A stretch of 64,000 nucleotides of DNA from Strigamia acuminata (taxonomy: Eukaryota > Arthropoda > Chilopoda > Geophilomorpha > Linotaeniidae), in the NCBI GenBank assembly GCA_949358305.1, contig OX442318.1:9464017-9528016 (forward strand). Direction: 5' to 3'. Position 1 is the stretch's first letter, and each line of letters opens with the position of its first letter. The position numbers and the translations under genes are program-made. The notes under the pieces were generated by a model. It was not told the origin of the DNA, did no database searches, and worked only from the letters and a program-made list of their open reading frames with translations. This document shows positions 10,720 through 22,800 of the stretch, piece by piece.

Positions 10720-10812
10720 CAAAACTACAAACAATCAATCAAAACCATAGGCCTTTCAATCGTTTGATCATTTCATCAAAAGACCTGTGGTTTCGATTGA
10801 TTGTTTGTAGCT
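10720..10812. repeat. Short foldback, about 25-bp arms
   Basis: The arm containing CTACAAACAATCAATCAAAA (left) is inverted at 10787-10812 with one or two mismatches. Central CAATCGTTTGATC is also partly self-complementary. No target duplication was identified. Confidence 0.6.
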
Positions 10813-11028
10813 TAGAGCGTCATTAAAATCACTTTATTAAGTTAAGCCAAACCCTTAACTCAACTCGAGGTTGAATTAAGGAACTACGTTAATTCAATCC
10901 CACAACCCAACGCTTTTCGACCGTAAGTCAAAGTCAAGTCTAGTGTGAACTGATGTGAGTACTGATCTTTAGACGATCACCACAAGACTATTGCGTTTAA
11001 ACAAAAATGGCGAATGGGATAGTAAGAT

Positions 11029-11154
11029 GCGTCCAAAAAGTCTGTGGAATGACAAAAAATTTGAAAAAAATTAACTTCCAATATTTTGATTTAATTTTCC
11101 TTTTAGGATTACTAAATACACCACTCAAGTAATGTCTGATTAAATTTTCAGACC
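11029..11154. repeat. Dispersed repeat, partner at 26912-27020
   Basis: About 110 bases including TTGAAAAAAATTAACTTCCA and GGATTACTAAATA recur at 26912-27020 with few differences. No ends were recognised. The second copy stops close to the start of the GCCAGCG element. Confidence 0.75.
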
Positions 11155-11854
11155 GTAGTGATCGTCCTTGGTTTTTCCAACGTTCTTTTCTTTCTAAATT
11201 CGTTTTGGGTTTTCCAATATTGCAGTTTATTGCCACTTTTCATTGCTCTAATTCTCCCCATTGTTGTGGCAAGCCTGTGGCAGCAATAAAAAGTCAGGCG
11301 TTTCACATTAAGCGCTCGCCAAAAACCCCCCAATTAAGGAGCACTGCCATATAATTGTTTTTGTCCCATTTTACAGCATTTGGGGAGGGGTGGGAGAATC
11401 TCAAAAATCACATAAAATCACCCAAAAACGCCTCTGGTACAGCTAATAACGACAAAAACTCGAGTCAGCCCCACGCAATTCTCAGGTCAAACAAACTCCA
11501 AAAATCTGGTTTAGCAAAATGTAATATAGATTTGCAGCGGAGGGCGAGTGTGGCTGAAAAATTCATTCACTTTTGCCCAGAGCGCCCAATAAGGTAGCTA
11601 CAGCCCTGAATTTGAGCAAAGTCTATTTGACTGGTTGTGTTTGCGTTCTCGTGCTGTGGCCACCAGATTGAAACTCTGTTGAAGAAACCCGCCCAAGGTA
11701 TTTTCAACCACAACAGAATTTTTAATTTGGTTTTGTCCACCGGTGTGGGAACTAAGCATCATGTGAGACTTTCAATGTATTTTAGTATTATGAAATGAAT
11801 GCGACATGTGTAGTCATCTTTTGGGTTCGTCCTTGAGTGGGTATCTTTTTATTC

Positions 11855-12071
11855 AATATAACGTTGTCCTATTTTGTAGTAGTACAAAAAAGTAGTCCAA
11901 AACACCAGAATTGTAATCGAACTCCAGACATTGTGATCGATTACCAACACATGTTTCATTGTCAAAGGTGATGCTTTGATACAGAACTACTTTTCCGCAT
12001 AGTAGAGCACAGTCCACAGTTAGGCGTAATACGGCTGGAATTGGGTCAACGTTGTATTGGTTCAGAGTATA
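11855..12071 (-). mobile_element. TATACTC-family foldback MITE
   Basis: The right end is GAGTATA at 12065-12071, with AACGTTGT in both arms. The body (CAAAACACCAGAATTGTAAT, CATTGTGATCGATTACC, GAACTACTTTTCC) matches the copy at 40929-41157 in reverse orientation. A 73-codon antisense open frame across it is incidental. Confidence 0.7.
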
Positions 12072-12346
12072 CATATTTTTAGACTAACTAAATGATGCTC
12101 TACAACTTTGTAATTGGAAAATAATGTCTGTCTTTAACTGTTTTAAAGATAGACAGTCTAAGTCAATTAAATAATGATCACATGAACTTTTTATTATTAC
12201 TAATAAATTCAGCACACTTTATTTGCTAGAAATTCACTCAAATAATAGAAGTTCCAATATTATAGCTGTCTCCTAACAACCGATATTTTTAGACCAAGTC
12301 TGCCACTAGTTCCTAGACTTTAAACTTCACTAGTTTCAATATAGCC

Positions 12347-12585
12347 AATTTAGCCAATCAGATGGTTTCAATGAAACCTGAAATTGTCGCTAGCCATGCT
12401 GATTTAAATGAACGCCATTTTTAAAATTCAATTTGCATGTGGCAAAATCCCACCAACACAGACGTGAATCGAAGAGAGTTGGGGTCGATTCTGATTGGTT
12501 GGCCTCAAGACCTTTCCTTGCGTTGCATCGCTTACTTCAACTTGGAGTTGAAGCAGAAAGTGACGTCAACATCAAGAATTGTATA
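12347..12585. repeat. Repeat family F, copy 1 (partial)
   Basis: Shares CCAATCAGATGGTTTCAATG, TTTGCATGTGGCAAA, CGAAGAGAGTTGG and CTTACTTCAACTTGGAGTTG with copies at 18430-18842 (same strand) and 33488-33905 (opposite strand). The full copies have GTTCACACT / AGTGTGAAC near their borders, so this is probably a short DNA transposon. Confidence 0.7.
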
Positions 12586-13721
12586 ACATCAACAAATAAA
12601 TGATGTTATTTATGGAAACGATTAAAAGATGAAAAATGTTTTCTTTAATTAGGATTAACAATTCTTCCACCTTGTACACCTTTGCTGGACTTCGTCTTCG
12701 TGTATAAATACCTTACTGCATTGTGATTCCCCACACCACGCTTCCAACATTTTAATAGCACAACTTCAAATTCTATCAAACATTCACCTTTTAGATAAAC
12801 CCAAAAAAAAATAAAAAATTGGCTCAGCAATTTTTATTCACTCCACCTTTAAGTATAAAAGACTTTAGAGTGAGCAAAGCTTTTAACATGGCTTGGAGAA
12901 CCGCTCGGAACACAAAGGATCACTCAGGAGGACTTCAATTTGGAGTCTTCTTTGAAGAAAATGTAGTGCCCGTTAAAAATCGACCGCTTATGACTGCACA
13001 TGCCGGATCTTCCGCGTCAACGCCCGTTTCCAAGCTCCTCAATGACTAAAAGTATGGGTTGATCATCCTAGCAACCGCCTCCCAGCAGCTCATTTCCACT
13101 CTATCCTATTAAACCTACACTCATTGCATTTCCTCTCGTCTACATTCTCTTGGCACAAAATACTTGTAATTACCAAATGATGGCAGTTGTTTCACACCCA
13201 CTTTTTAACTCCCATTCCTTGACCAATCTAGATTCTGCTTAGAAAACAGGTAGAAATCTCTTCCTATTTGTAGATATTTAATTACAACTAATTAAAATGG
13301 CCTCATTTGGTGCATTTTAGGCCTTGCTCCGTTGCATTTTTCAGTCTAGCAACCATTTTACTATGTAGAAATGAAGTGCAGATAAGGGTAAAAAATTTAA
13401 TCAGTTTATGCATTTAATATGCAAACTTGGATAATTGCATGTTGGCAAAACTTCACCCAAACAAAGTTGGTTTGGCAAAAGGGAGGCACTAAATACATTA
13501 GAAGACACCTTGGAGTCGTGCGTCAAGCATTCTAATTTTTTATTAAGTTTGTAAATAGACAGCTTTTATTATGCATTTCCATAATTAACATTATGCTGCG
13601 CAAAATAAAATGTGGTGCATGATGCTATTATGAATTTGTTTGGAAAAATAACAACCCGACACAAACTAATTCAAAATACGACCCTGTTGACAGTAGTCGT
13701 AAACCGCTTCGATAACTCCTC

Positions 13722-14045
13722 TATACTCTGTCCATGTGTAACTTGGGCCTATTTCCGATTGGCTGAGCCTTTTTCCTTGTGTAGTGATACCAAAAATAGA
13801 TCAAAACAATGGTTTGACTGCCTTCCAGACAAAACAACCAATAAAAAAATTTGAAAATTGTTTTGTTCCCTGGAAGAAGCAAGCAATAAACTTAATAAAC
13901 AGGAACGTTGAAATAAACCAACATAAATCTTTATTTTATGACTTCAAGATACATTTTCTTAGAAAATACAAACAACATTACATCATTTCAATGATTAAAA
14001 TCATCAAACAAATTTAAAACCACTCTGAACTATTTTTCCTCGTGG
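13722..14045 (+). mobile_element. TATACTC-family foldback MITE, right border unclear
   Basis: Begins TATACTCTGTCCATGTGTAA, then GATTGGCTGAGCC and GTAGTGATACC. The interior (TTGTTTTGTTCCCTGG, CAATAAACTTAATAAACA) is the inverse of part of the longer element at 54986-55889. The right arm near 14020-14045 (CTCTGAACTATTTTTCC) is diverged. Confidence 0.6.
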
Positions 14046-14491
14046 AAAGCGGCGACCACAAACACCTAAAACACTTATTTTATACACTTTCTTTTCTGGA
14101 ACGTATCTACCGTGTAAAAACAGAATTAAGTGTACATTAATCCTAACCAGTAATAAATTCCTAGCTTAATCCAGTACTGTAATACGTAAAATAAATTGGC
14201 CCCCAACCCTTAATGAAGTTGCTGTGTAAACATTCATTCAGTAAATCTTCCAAACAAATCTGCGACCCAGACACAGTATCAAAGAATTTCCCACAATTTC
14301 CAACCAGACAGTAAACTGTGAGCAATCTCATTACCAACATGCCATAATTCTTCAACGCTTGTAGGATAATAAAAAAAACACAAAAAGGAAAAAAGAAAAA
14401 AAGAAAGAAAAAAAAAAAAAACTCCGATTGCACCATCGAGAATCATCTTGATTACTCTTTGCTCAAACTTGCTCTATATGAATCCAGCCAC

Positions 14492-14607
14492 CTGATCTCG
14501 ACTGGGCTCCCCCAACGAGTCCAATTGCCAGGTTAGCTGGCATCCTGCCCGCTTTCCAACGATAGCACAGAAGGTGAGAGGAGCCCGCGGAGGCACGGTC
14601 ACGATAC
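14492..14607 (-). other. Candidate antisense fibronectin-III-like exon or exon relic
   Basis: On the minus strand a T-rich tract ending TCAG precedes 14607, and CAG|GTGGCT follows 14492. The 116 bases between are open in phase 1 to 0. The open frame reads VPPRAPLTF, then LTWQLD, and continues past the putative donor with VAGFI before a stop. The PP, W and GF spacing fits the first half of a fibronectin-III domain. The stretch is clearly GC-richer than the intron. No following half-domain was found, so it may be a relic, part of a nested gene, or coincidence. Confidence 0.3.
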
Positions 14608-15029
14608 CTGACCCGAGCACACAAAAAATGAGGCAAGTCACCCTTGCCTTGCAGGAAAGCATCTAGCCAATTCTGGCAACGTGTTTACCCACCAGTTTCC
14701 CGAATTAGGCGTGAAGTATGGGATGTGTGTGCACTGCACAAAGAAAAATGGAATACAAGCATCCACGTGTCAAGAGAATTGGCCACCATCAGCATCACTC
14801 TCGCGAGACATTAAGAAAACAAAGAATAACTTCCACGCACTTTGAACTCTGTCGTCTAACCAAACAACAACAACAAATTCTTTGTGCAATTAATACAGCA
14901 CAAGATATTTCACGAAAACAAGATAACACATCTTTTCTAATTGCCTGTATGATTAAAAAACACATTGAAATTTTATTGCAATGTGTTGTTATGTATGGTC
15001 TCTGATGTCTGGACATGGATGGCATAGAA

Positions 15030-15530
15030 CAGGGCTCGGCAAGTAATTTTAAGTGGGGTCCGGATACTATCGAAAATTTTTATCGAGGTCCGGATACTAT
15101 TGAAAATTTTTATCGAGGTCCGGATACTATTGAAAATTTTTATCGAGGTCCGGATACTATTGAAAATTTTTATCGAGGTCCGGATACTATTGAAAATTTT
15201 TATCGAGGTCCGGATACTATTGAAAATTTTTATCGAGGTCCGGATACTATTGAAAATTTTTATCGAGGTCCGGATACTATTGAAAATTTTTATCGAGGTC
15301 CGGATACTATTGAAAATTTTTATCGAGGTCCAGAAAAAAAACACTTAAAAACCTAAGAAAACGGAAAAAACACTTAAAAACCAAACAAACCCCCCAATAA
15401 ACACACACAACCCAAAAATACCAATAAAACCTAAAAAAAAAAACATTTAAAAAAACAGGAAAAACAATAAAAAACACCGAAAAACCAAACAAACCGAGAG
15501 ACAAACGTCGCTAAAACGTCTCCGCGGTCC
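15030..15530. mobile_element. hAT-type MITE with internal minisatellite, right end missing
   Basis: It starts CAGGGCTCGGCAAGTAATTT. After the tandem array it continues with the same AAACACTTAAAAACC, CCCCCCAATAAACACACAC order as the 196-bp element at 6857-7052, up to CCGCGGTCC. The terminal TTGCCGACC is absent and no 8-bp duplication was found, so the right end is lost or rearranged. Confidence 0.75.
15061..15330. repeat. Minisatellite, nine 30-bp units
   Basis: The unit starts CGGATACTATTGAAAATTTT and is almost identical across nine copies. Because 30 is a multiple of three and the unit lacks stops, long repetitive frames appear on both strands (10-residue periods). They are not genes. Confidence 0.95.
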
Positions 15531-16264
15531 AAGTTTCAAAAAGCAATGTATTGCAAAATATATTTTTTAATCATTTCTGAAAAAAAAAGTTTAAAAATTG
15601 CAAATAGTTTGTGGGTGCGCAATTAGAAGATTTTATTATTTTTATGCCACATGAGACAGGGCAAAAAAAATTTTGGCTGTTTAGTCGTGACCTCCACAAT
15701 CCGTCTATCAACAGTCGGATGTTCTGTGAGCAGATTGAGCTGATATTTTTTGTTTTTCGCAAAAAGCAAAGTGGAAAGATGAATAAATGCAGAAAATTCG
15801 ATCAACCCTCGTAGCCACAGCCTACAAATTCAATTTTCTTGCAGAACCCAACTGGGGTCAGTTTTCGACCGATTCCAAGATGACATGAATTGCACATGTA
15901 CACATTTAAGTGTCACGTACGATCGCTCCAATTTATTTTTCAAATCCAACTAACATAAAGACAGTCATTTGCTGCACACACCACGAAAATTACATGCAAA
16001 TCCCAATACTATTAAACCTAAACTCACATTTTTACATCACCACAAACAGAAAAAAAATCAAATTTCATAACAATATTAAAAAAAAAAAAATTATTTCCTA
16101 AAAACCCTTTCGAGGGGTCAAAATTAACCGGTGAAGAGTGGAAAACACAATGAAGTTGGATTTTCCGGCATCAAAAATTAATGCGGCGGAAATTACATTA
16201 AAATTAAAACATCAACAACTCAGAGAGTTTCTTTATTATGCCGTCTGTGTATGCTTACACATTT

Positions 16265-16289
16265 AAAAAAAAAAAAAAAAAAAAAAAAA
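16265..16289. repeat. Poly-A tract
   Basis: An uninterrupted run of about 25 A. No SINE or LINE body was recognised next to it. Confidence 0.9.
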
Positions 16290-17672
16290 GTCTTATTTCA
16301 CGAAAAGTGTAGACCAACTACCATAAACTGCGAAAACCTTCATTGCACACACAGCTTAATTTTCCACAACCGTAGCTAAAACTGCTCTCAACGACATGCA
16401 GTAAAGCCAGCTGCAGATTCCGCTTCATCCAACTACTTTGCTCGCCCGTACACATACACTTAGCTTTTATATCACACTTTGTACAACTCAATTAACTTGT
16501 AATTTCGTTGGGCTTGCGGATAGAGAAATAGGAAGACTCACAATCCCCTCCTCCTTCTCCGCCCGCATAAACCCACCAGCAAACATGTCCTCTAAGCTCC
16601 ATCAAGGTCAACACGGTGTGTGACACAACGCGAGACTAGAACAAACTGATTATTATTTCCTGCTAACAGATAAGGGAAAACGGCATGGCAGCCACTGTTG
16701 TCGAGAAGCAGACATTACGGAGATAGGGTCGGCCACACAGGATGTCACTGGAACCCAGGGGGATATGTTGCACTGGGTGCTTGTTGCCACAGTTGGGATA
16801 CAACGATCGTAACGTGATTCCCCCACATATCAAAAAAGGAGAAACTTATGTTGGCTGTGTGACAGTTGACATGACAAGTAGATAGTACCGAAAAAGGAAG
16901 GATGCAAGAAAAGAGATACGCAGTATAGTAATCAATAGGAGATAAGGAAAGACGAAGAGGAAATAAATATAGAAATGTTTGCTTAGACATTTCCCATTCA
17001 GTGCGGTCAGCTCACAAGTGATTGCTCAACTCAAATTTGCAGTAATAAGAGAGTTTCGACAAAGCGTAGAACGGTTGTTGCGGCAATTGAAGATTGAAAT
17101 CAAAAGTACAACATTTCTTCGAATAAGAGTTGCCTCGTTTAAGAGCCGTCTGCGGTTATTGCGGTTATTCAACTGAATTCATTTATTTTGCACTTATTCA
17201 ATGCGCGTGTGATCAACTGTTACACTGCGCTGATAATTCATTTTGCTGTTACTCAATTTAGCTGTAGGTATGTAATCCCAAAGCTCGAAAAGACGATTTA
17301 CAATAATTCCGATGATAAACTGCATAAAAACTTATGATTGCGCTGGATTTAAATCTTACAAAAATAAAACATGCTTCTGGTTACATTTAAGAACAATAAT
17401 ATTTATTCGGGGTTCACACATACAAAATCAAAAAGAACCAAAGAAAGATTATGATAATTCGTGACACTTTACATCTACTTCCGGTTAGGCGTCATTGGCT
17501 CTCAACCAAAACCAACTCCTCGATGCCGACTTCACTGCATATCACAACCGCTGATTCCTTCGATCTCGTGCAACTTCGCTGCTTTCTAAAACTCCAGTTT
17601 TTACACCGTCCTCGATTAAGAGGGAACGAGAATGTAGTGTTTTTGCAAAATACGATATTCTTTCCTATTGAT

Positions 17673-17872
17673 AGAGTCGAAACTCTTTATAACGAATCGC
17701 GATATAACGAATTATCGATATAACGAATCGCGATATAACGAATTATCGATATAACGAATCGCGATATAACGAATTATCGATATAACGAATCGCGATATAA
17801 CGAATTATCGATATAACGAATCGCGATATAACGAATTATCGATATAACGAATACCTAAAAATGGCCGGTTAC
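17673..17872 (+). mobile_element. Pogo-like MITE left part with 31-bp tandem expansion
   Basis: Starts AGTCGAAACTCTTTATAACG and ends in CCTAAAAATGGCCGGTT, matching the left half of the complete element at 58354-58538. Between them, 17693-17847 holds five copies of a 31-bp unit (CGAATCGCGATATAACGAAT and on), present about once in the complete element. The right half is missing. Confidence 0.75.
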
Positions 17873-18429
17873 CGCGCGGCGCTTCATCCAAAATGCCAGT
17901 TTTTACTGTCCTGTTACGCATTGTTAGGAGAATCTCGTCTAAAATCCCGTGTTGACCCTTGTGGCGCGATAAAAATAGCAAAACCTATTGAGTATCGTCT
18001 AAAGGGTCGTGTCACGAATTTCTTCGTGTTAACAAGTGATTTTTGGCCACCTACGCTATCGCGTAGCAACCAGTTTCAAGAATGCCATCTTGTGTTGACA
18101 AGAACTAAATCTCATGTAGTGCTTGATAGAATTGCATCATTAGGCATTTAAGTCATGAGTCGAGCCATTTCAGTATCATGAAACCTCGAATGTCGTATGG
18201 ACCATTAATACACAGACCGTGATTTTTATTGCTGTTGGTCCATTGGTCTACCTCCTGTGGATGAGAGAGTTGTCCACCAAGATCAATACAGCGATGAAAC
18301 TAAGTTTGACCGATCACAAAGCACATTAAACTGTTGAAAACTAACAGAAAGGGTTTATCACTTGATCGTTAAGTATCCAATAAGTTGTTACACAAAGTGG
18401 AAAAAGTTGCAACTCATATTGCATAGGAG

Positions 18430-18842
18430 ATAGTTCACACTAAAAGCAACACAACGGAAGAAACATTAATCAAACGCAACGCAGAGTCTGTTCACACTGT
18501 AGGGCACGTGTGATCAGAGCTGAAACAATTGACGTTGCGTCTGGCCAATCAGATGGTTTCAATGAAACCTGGAATTGGATCTAGTTCTAGAACTAGTTCC
18601 AGAATCCGAAAATGGCGGCCAGTTTGCATGTGGCAAAGTCTCGCCAACCAGGCGTGAATTGACGAGAGTTGGATTCGATCGTGATTGATTGGCCGCAAGA
18701 TCTTTCCTTGCGTTGCGTCGCTTACTTCAACTTGGAGTTGAAACAGGAATTGGCATCAACGTCAGGAATTTTTGGAAGCAAGCAGCTTGCGTTGCGTCTA
18801 GTGTGTACACATGTGTGAACACAAGTGTGAACCTACCTTTAG
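18430..18842 (+). repeat. Repeat family F, copy 2
   Basis: Bordered by AGTTCACACT on the left and AGTGTGAACC on the right, suggesting inverted ends. The interior matches copies at 12347 and, inverted, 33488. A 99-codon open frame overlaps it but is not conserved among copies. Confidence 0.7.
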
Positions 18843-19003
18843 ACTGTACTGCGATTCTGTCGTTGCGCCATCCAGCCAAAACGGTGCAAAATAACGTTAT
18901 TTTGCGAGCAAATGGCGGACAACTGACATCCCAAATTTACATTTTTGGCAAACGTTATAACTATAGTTCAATTCTATTTAACGTTTGATTTAAAAATAAT
19001 ATC

Positions 19004-19433
19004 TATACTCGAGTTGCACTCAAAAAGGCACCTCACAATGTGTACTCCCATTGGCCGAGCCAGTTTACTGGTGTAGTGATCCGGAAAAATAGACCCAAAC
19101 ACCAGAAATGCATTAAAATGTACAGACATTGTAATCAATTGCCTAGGCAACGGCCTAAAATTCAAACTTCCAGACGATGTAAGCAATAAACACAACAAAC
19201 ATGAGTTTGACATTTTTTAATGTGTGAAACTTCATTTTAATGATGGAAATAACATTTTTTATTAAATAAAATCAAAATAACATTAACTAACTGAGTCATA
19301 ACAATCACAACAATAAATAAAAAACAAAACTACTTCTCCTAGTAGAAGTATACAGTCTGGAGTTAGTAGTAAACTGGCTCGACCATTGGGAGTACACATT
19401 GTGAAGTGCCTTTTTGAGTGCAACTTGAGTATA
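19004..19433 (+). mobile_element. TATACTC-family foldback MITE, 430 bp
   Basis: Begins TATACTCGAGTTGCACTCAA and ends with the near-perfect inverse (GAGTGCAACTTGAGTATA). The arms extend through GTACTCCCATTGG. TA at both borders suits a mariner-type TA duplication. The body matches the copy at 20374-20804 in inverse orientation. Confidence 0.85.
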
Positions 19434-20294
19434 AATAAAATTGAACCATAGTTATAACGTCCGTAAATGTGAGATGTCAGTTGTCCACCATTTACCCGCA
19501 AAAAGTTTTCTCAATGCGGGACAATTTGGATTTAAAAAAAAATGCGGGATGTGAAGTCCTGTAGTTGATTGCCCTAGGTTGGACGTTTCTACTTATTTAT
19601 TGGTAAGAATTTCAAGAATTAAAATTAAAAAATTTTACCCGTAGAAATAACATGCGAGAAACAATTTGAAAACTATTTGGAGGAGAGGAAAAAAAGTGTA
19701 ATTGCTAACAGTTTAGTGAAGAATGGTTCAAGCTTTGCTCCATCGATCCATCAATGCATCAATCATTATCTTGACTAAGAATTCTTGTCAGCCCCTGATC
19801 AATTTGCTTGTCTCAGGCGTTCTTAAGGCGCGAGCCAATTTTGCACAAACTCTCCATTTCATGTCATGTCAAACTGTCATCGATTGAGAATTCTTAACAC
19901 GGCGACTGACTGTATAATGAAGTGAACATCATTGAGTATGCTTCCGCTTTAAATTATCGATAATATGTGAAGTGCTTTTTCCATATTAAAATCTGGCACT
20001 TCAAACATTTAAAAAAAAAAACAATCCAAAAAAAAATCTTTGTGCATTTGTGAAAGTAATCCTAAACCAAAACCATTAACTTGACACAGTTGCAATTTGC
20101 AGTTACAAAACTTTCAAGTTGTTTAATTCATTCTTCTATAATTAAGCGAATATAATGTTCGTTGGCAAAAGCTTCCTAGATGGTATTAAGTTATATATTT
20201 CACAATTTCAATTAGTTTACTCTGCCAGAGTTTAAAAATTACAAGATTTGATTTCTCATTAATTGAGATTGCGCAACGTTTCCACTTTCTAGGT

Positions 20295-20373
20295 TAGGCT
20301 AAGTACACACAGCCTGAGTCCGTGCACAGAATGACAACTTTCTCTGCGTGGCAAAAAGTTTAAGACGACGAGG
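20295..20373. mobile_element. Fragment of the GCTAAGTAC element
   Basis: TTAGGCTAAGTACACACAG, GTCCGTGCACAGAATGA and the following bases match the inverted right end of the element at 37516-38659. It stops at the border of the next MITE, which seems to have inserted into it. Confidence 0.6.
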
Positions 20374-20804
20374 TGTACTCGAGTTGCACTCAAAAAGGCA
20401 CCTCACAATGTGTACTCCCATTAGTCGAGCCAGTTTACTACTAACTCCAGACTGTATACTTCTACTAGGAGAAGTAGTTTCAATTTTTATTTATTGTTGT
20501 GATTGTTATGACTAGTTTAGTTAATGTTATTTTGATTTTATTTAATAAAAAATGTTATTTCCATCATTAAAATGAAGTTTTACACATTAAAAAATGTCAA
20601 CTTCATGTTTGTTGTGTTTATTGCTTACATCATCTGGATAGTTTAAATTTTAGGCCGTTGCCTAGGCAATCGATTACAATGTCTGTACATTGTAATGCAA
20701 TTTTGGTGTTTGGGTCTACTTTTCGGGATGACTACAGCAGTAAACTGGCTAAACCAATGGGAGTACACATTGTGAGGTGCCTTTTTGAGTGCAACTCGAG
20801 TATA
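20374..20804 (-). mobile_element. TATACTC-family foldback MITE, 431 bp
   Basis: Bordered by TGTACTCGAGTTGCACTCAA and its inverse ending GAGTATA. The body (AAAAATGTTATTTCCATCAT, GCCGTTGCCTAGGCAAT) is the inverse of the copy at 19004-19433. The two form an inverted pair about 0.9 kb apart. Confidence 0.85.
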
Positions 20805-21288
20805 CACACTTTTTAAAAATTCGCAAAGCCGATTTATAATTAATTCAGATCAAAACTGTGTATAATTACTGATTTTACTGATTTTCTAGATTCTCGAAAT
20901 AAAACATGTCTTTTTAGGTTAAGAACAAGTTTATTGTAATTTCTGGGGGTCGCAAACACTTCACCTTCACCCATTCGACATTTCCGGTTTGTGCCAAAAC
21001 AATTTTTACTTCAAAAACTCTGTAAACAATATTTAGCAGATTTTCATCCCATCCAGAACCCCCCGAGACTTGGCCCCTCACAGCCTCATCTCCATTTTAT
21101 AGAAAAATCGATTTCTACATCACTAAAACATCGATTTTTAATCCATCAAACGATTAATGCAAACACCAGAATTCTTATTTTTCATTTTTCAAAATAAATT
21201 CCTTACAAACTTTTCCACAAAGACGCAATAAATTCATTTCCCTTCCAAACATCAATTTGATTTACTCAAATTCATTCCTCCTTTTTTC

Positions 21289-21289
<1 letters not shown>

Positions 21290-21328
<39 letters not shown>
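21290..21328. repeat. Poly-A tract
   Basis: About 38 consecutive A, with no recognised retroelement body upstream. Confidence 0.9.
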
Positions 21329-21330
<2 letters not shown>

Positions 21331-21723
21331 CCCAGCATGATTTACTCACCATCACCCCCACAGCTTTTTCATATATATTTCGTGAATTGCTTCTAATTTC
21401 CTTCCCCCATCACATATTCGTGACCAATTGATGAAGCCATCAAAAGCAAAGCAACAAACTTCCGGCCTGGTAATCAGTGAATAAGTTTGCTCAAGGTGTT
21501 TCGAACACCAACCACCATCATTAGTCGGCTTGTAATGCCAAATGGTACAGGACACGTAACAAACCCGAACAAGAGTTATGATCAAAAGTTGCATGGTAAA
21601 GATCCATCCGTGTAATTACCTCGGCGGACCCCCTGCCGGTGAAGCTAACAAATTATTGCCTTTCCCATAACCAACTTCTTTTTTTTTCAGGTTAGTCTCA
21701 TTAAACTAATAATAACAAAAATA

Positions 21724-21758
<35 letters not shown>

Positions 21759-21760
21759 AA
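21724..21760. repeat. (AAAT)n microsatellite
   Basis: About nine AAAT units. A similar tract is at 39108-39148. Confidence 0.9.
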
Positions 21761-22261
21761 AATGTCGGCGAAAAAGCAGTAAAATCCCATTTATTTTTGC
21801 ACGCATTTGGAAATATTTTTCTATTAATTTCAATCCGTATCCTCCAAAGACCTTTTTGAAAAGAGGCGATAAATTCATGAGCGAAGTGTGTGTATGTCAC
21901 ACGTGAAGTGGAACTGATGGAGCAAACGGGGGAAAAAGTCATGCTGAATTAGAAATCGTATACCACATCGCAAGCAACCAACGATTTGCTTCCTTTTTAT
22001 TTCTTTTATTTCTGAATAAGTTTAATGTGTGTGTATGTATAAGATATAAGTATATATATAAACAATTTTTATGTATTGTATAAGAAAAAGTGGTTTTCAT
22101 GTTTGGGCACAGCTGCACGCCGTCAAGCGAATGCGTGCTTTTCACATTGTAATTCGCAATGTCTTTCAAAAACTTTCAATTTGAGATTTTTAAAATGATA
22201 GTGATTTAATATTACTGGAATACGTTTTTTCCCCTTTGTATAAAGTGTATACTGAGGTGGA

Positions 22262-22800
22262 TCTTGAATTTGCTTAAATTTGGAAAGTATTTCTTTGATT
22301 TGCTGAAATATACAAAAAATTTCTTTGATTTGCTGAAATATACAAAAAATTTCTTGGATTTGCTAAGATTTAGCAACAAATTTCTTGGATTTGCTAAGAT
22401 TTTGCAACAAATTTCTTGGATTTGCTAAGATTTAGCAACAAATTTCTTGGATTTGCTAAGATTTAGCAACAAATTTCTTGGATTTGCTAAGATTTAGCAA
22501 CAAATTTCTTGGATTTGCTAAGATTTATACAAATTTTTTTGATTTGCTAAGATTTACAACAAATTTCTTGAATTTGCTAAGATTTAAAGAAATTTTTTGG
22601 ATTTTCTTAGAATGGCTAAGATTTACAACAAATTTCTTCAATTTGCTAAAATTTACAACAAATATCTTCAATTTGCTAAAATTAACAACAAATTTCTTCA
22701 ATTTGCTAAAATTTACAACAAATTTCTTCAATTTGCTAAAATTTACAACAAATTTCTACAATTTGCTACGATTTAAAACAACTTTCTTGAAATATCTCAG
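22262..22800. repeat. Degenerate tandem array, about 31-bp period
   Basis: Units of the type TTTGCTAAGATTTAGCAACA plus AATTTCTTGGA, changing rightward to AATTTCTTCAATTTGCTAAA plus ATTTACAACA. A 144-codon plus-strand frame and a 68-codon minus-strand frame fall in the array and are by-products of the repeat. Confidence 0.85.

Noticed and set aside
12819-13049. 76-codon plus-strand frame with fairly non-repetitive content
   Set aside because: No recognised domain, no matching splice phase with the Dscam exons, and no conservation evidence available.
15061-15330. Regular repeats resembling a CRISPR array
   Set aside because: The units are directly adjacent with no unique spacers, and the context is eukaryotic intron DNA.
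15015-15356. 113-codon plus-strand and 123-codon minus-strand frames with 10-residue repeats
   Set aside because: Both are produced by the 30-bp minisatellite, whose unit length is a multiple of three and lacks stops.
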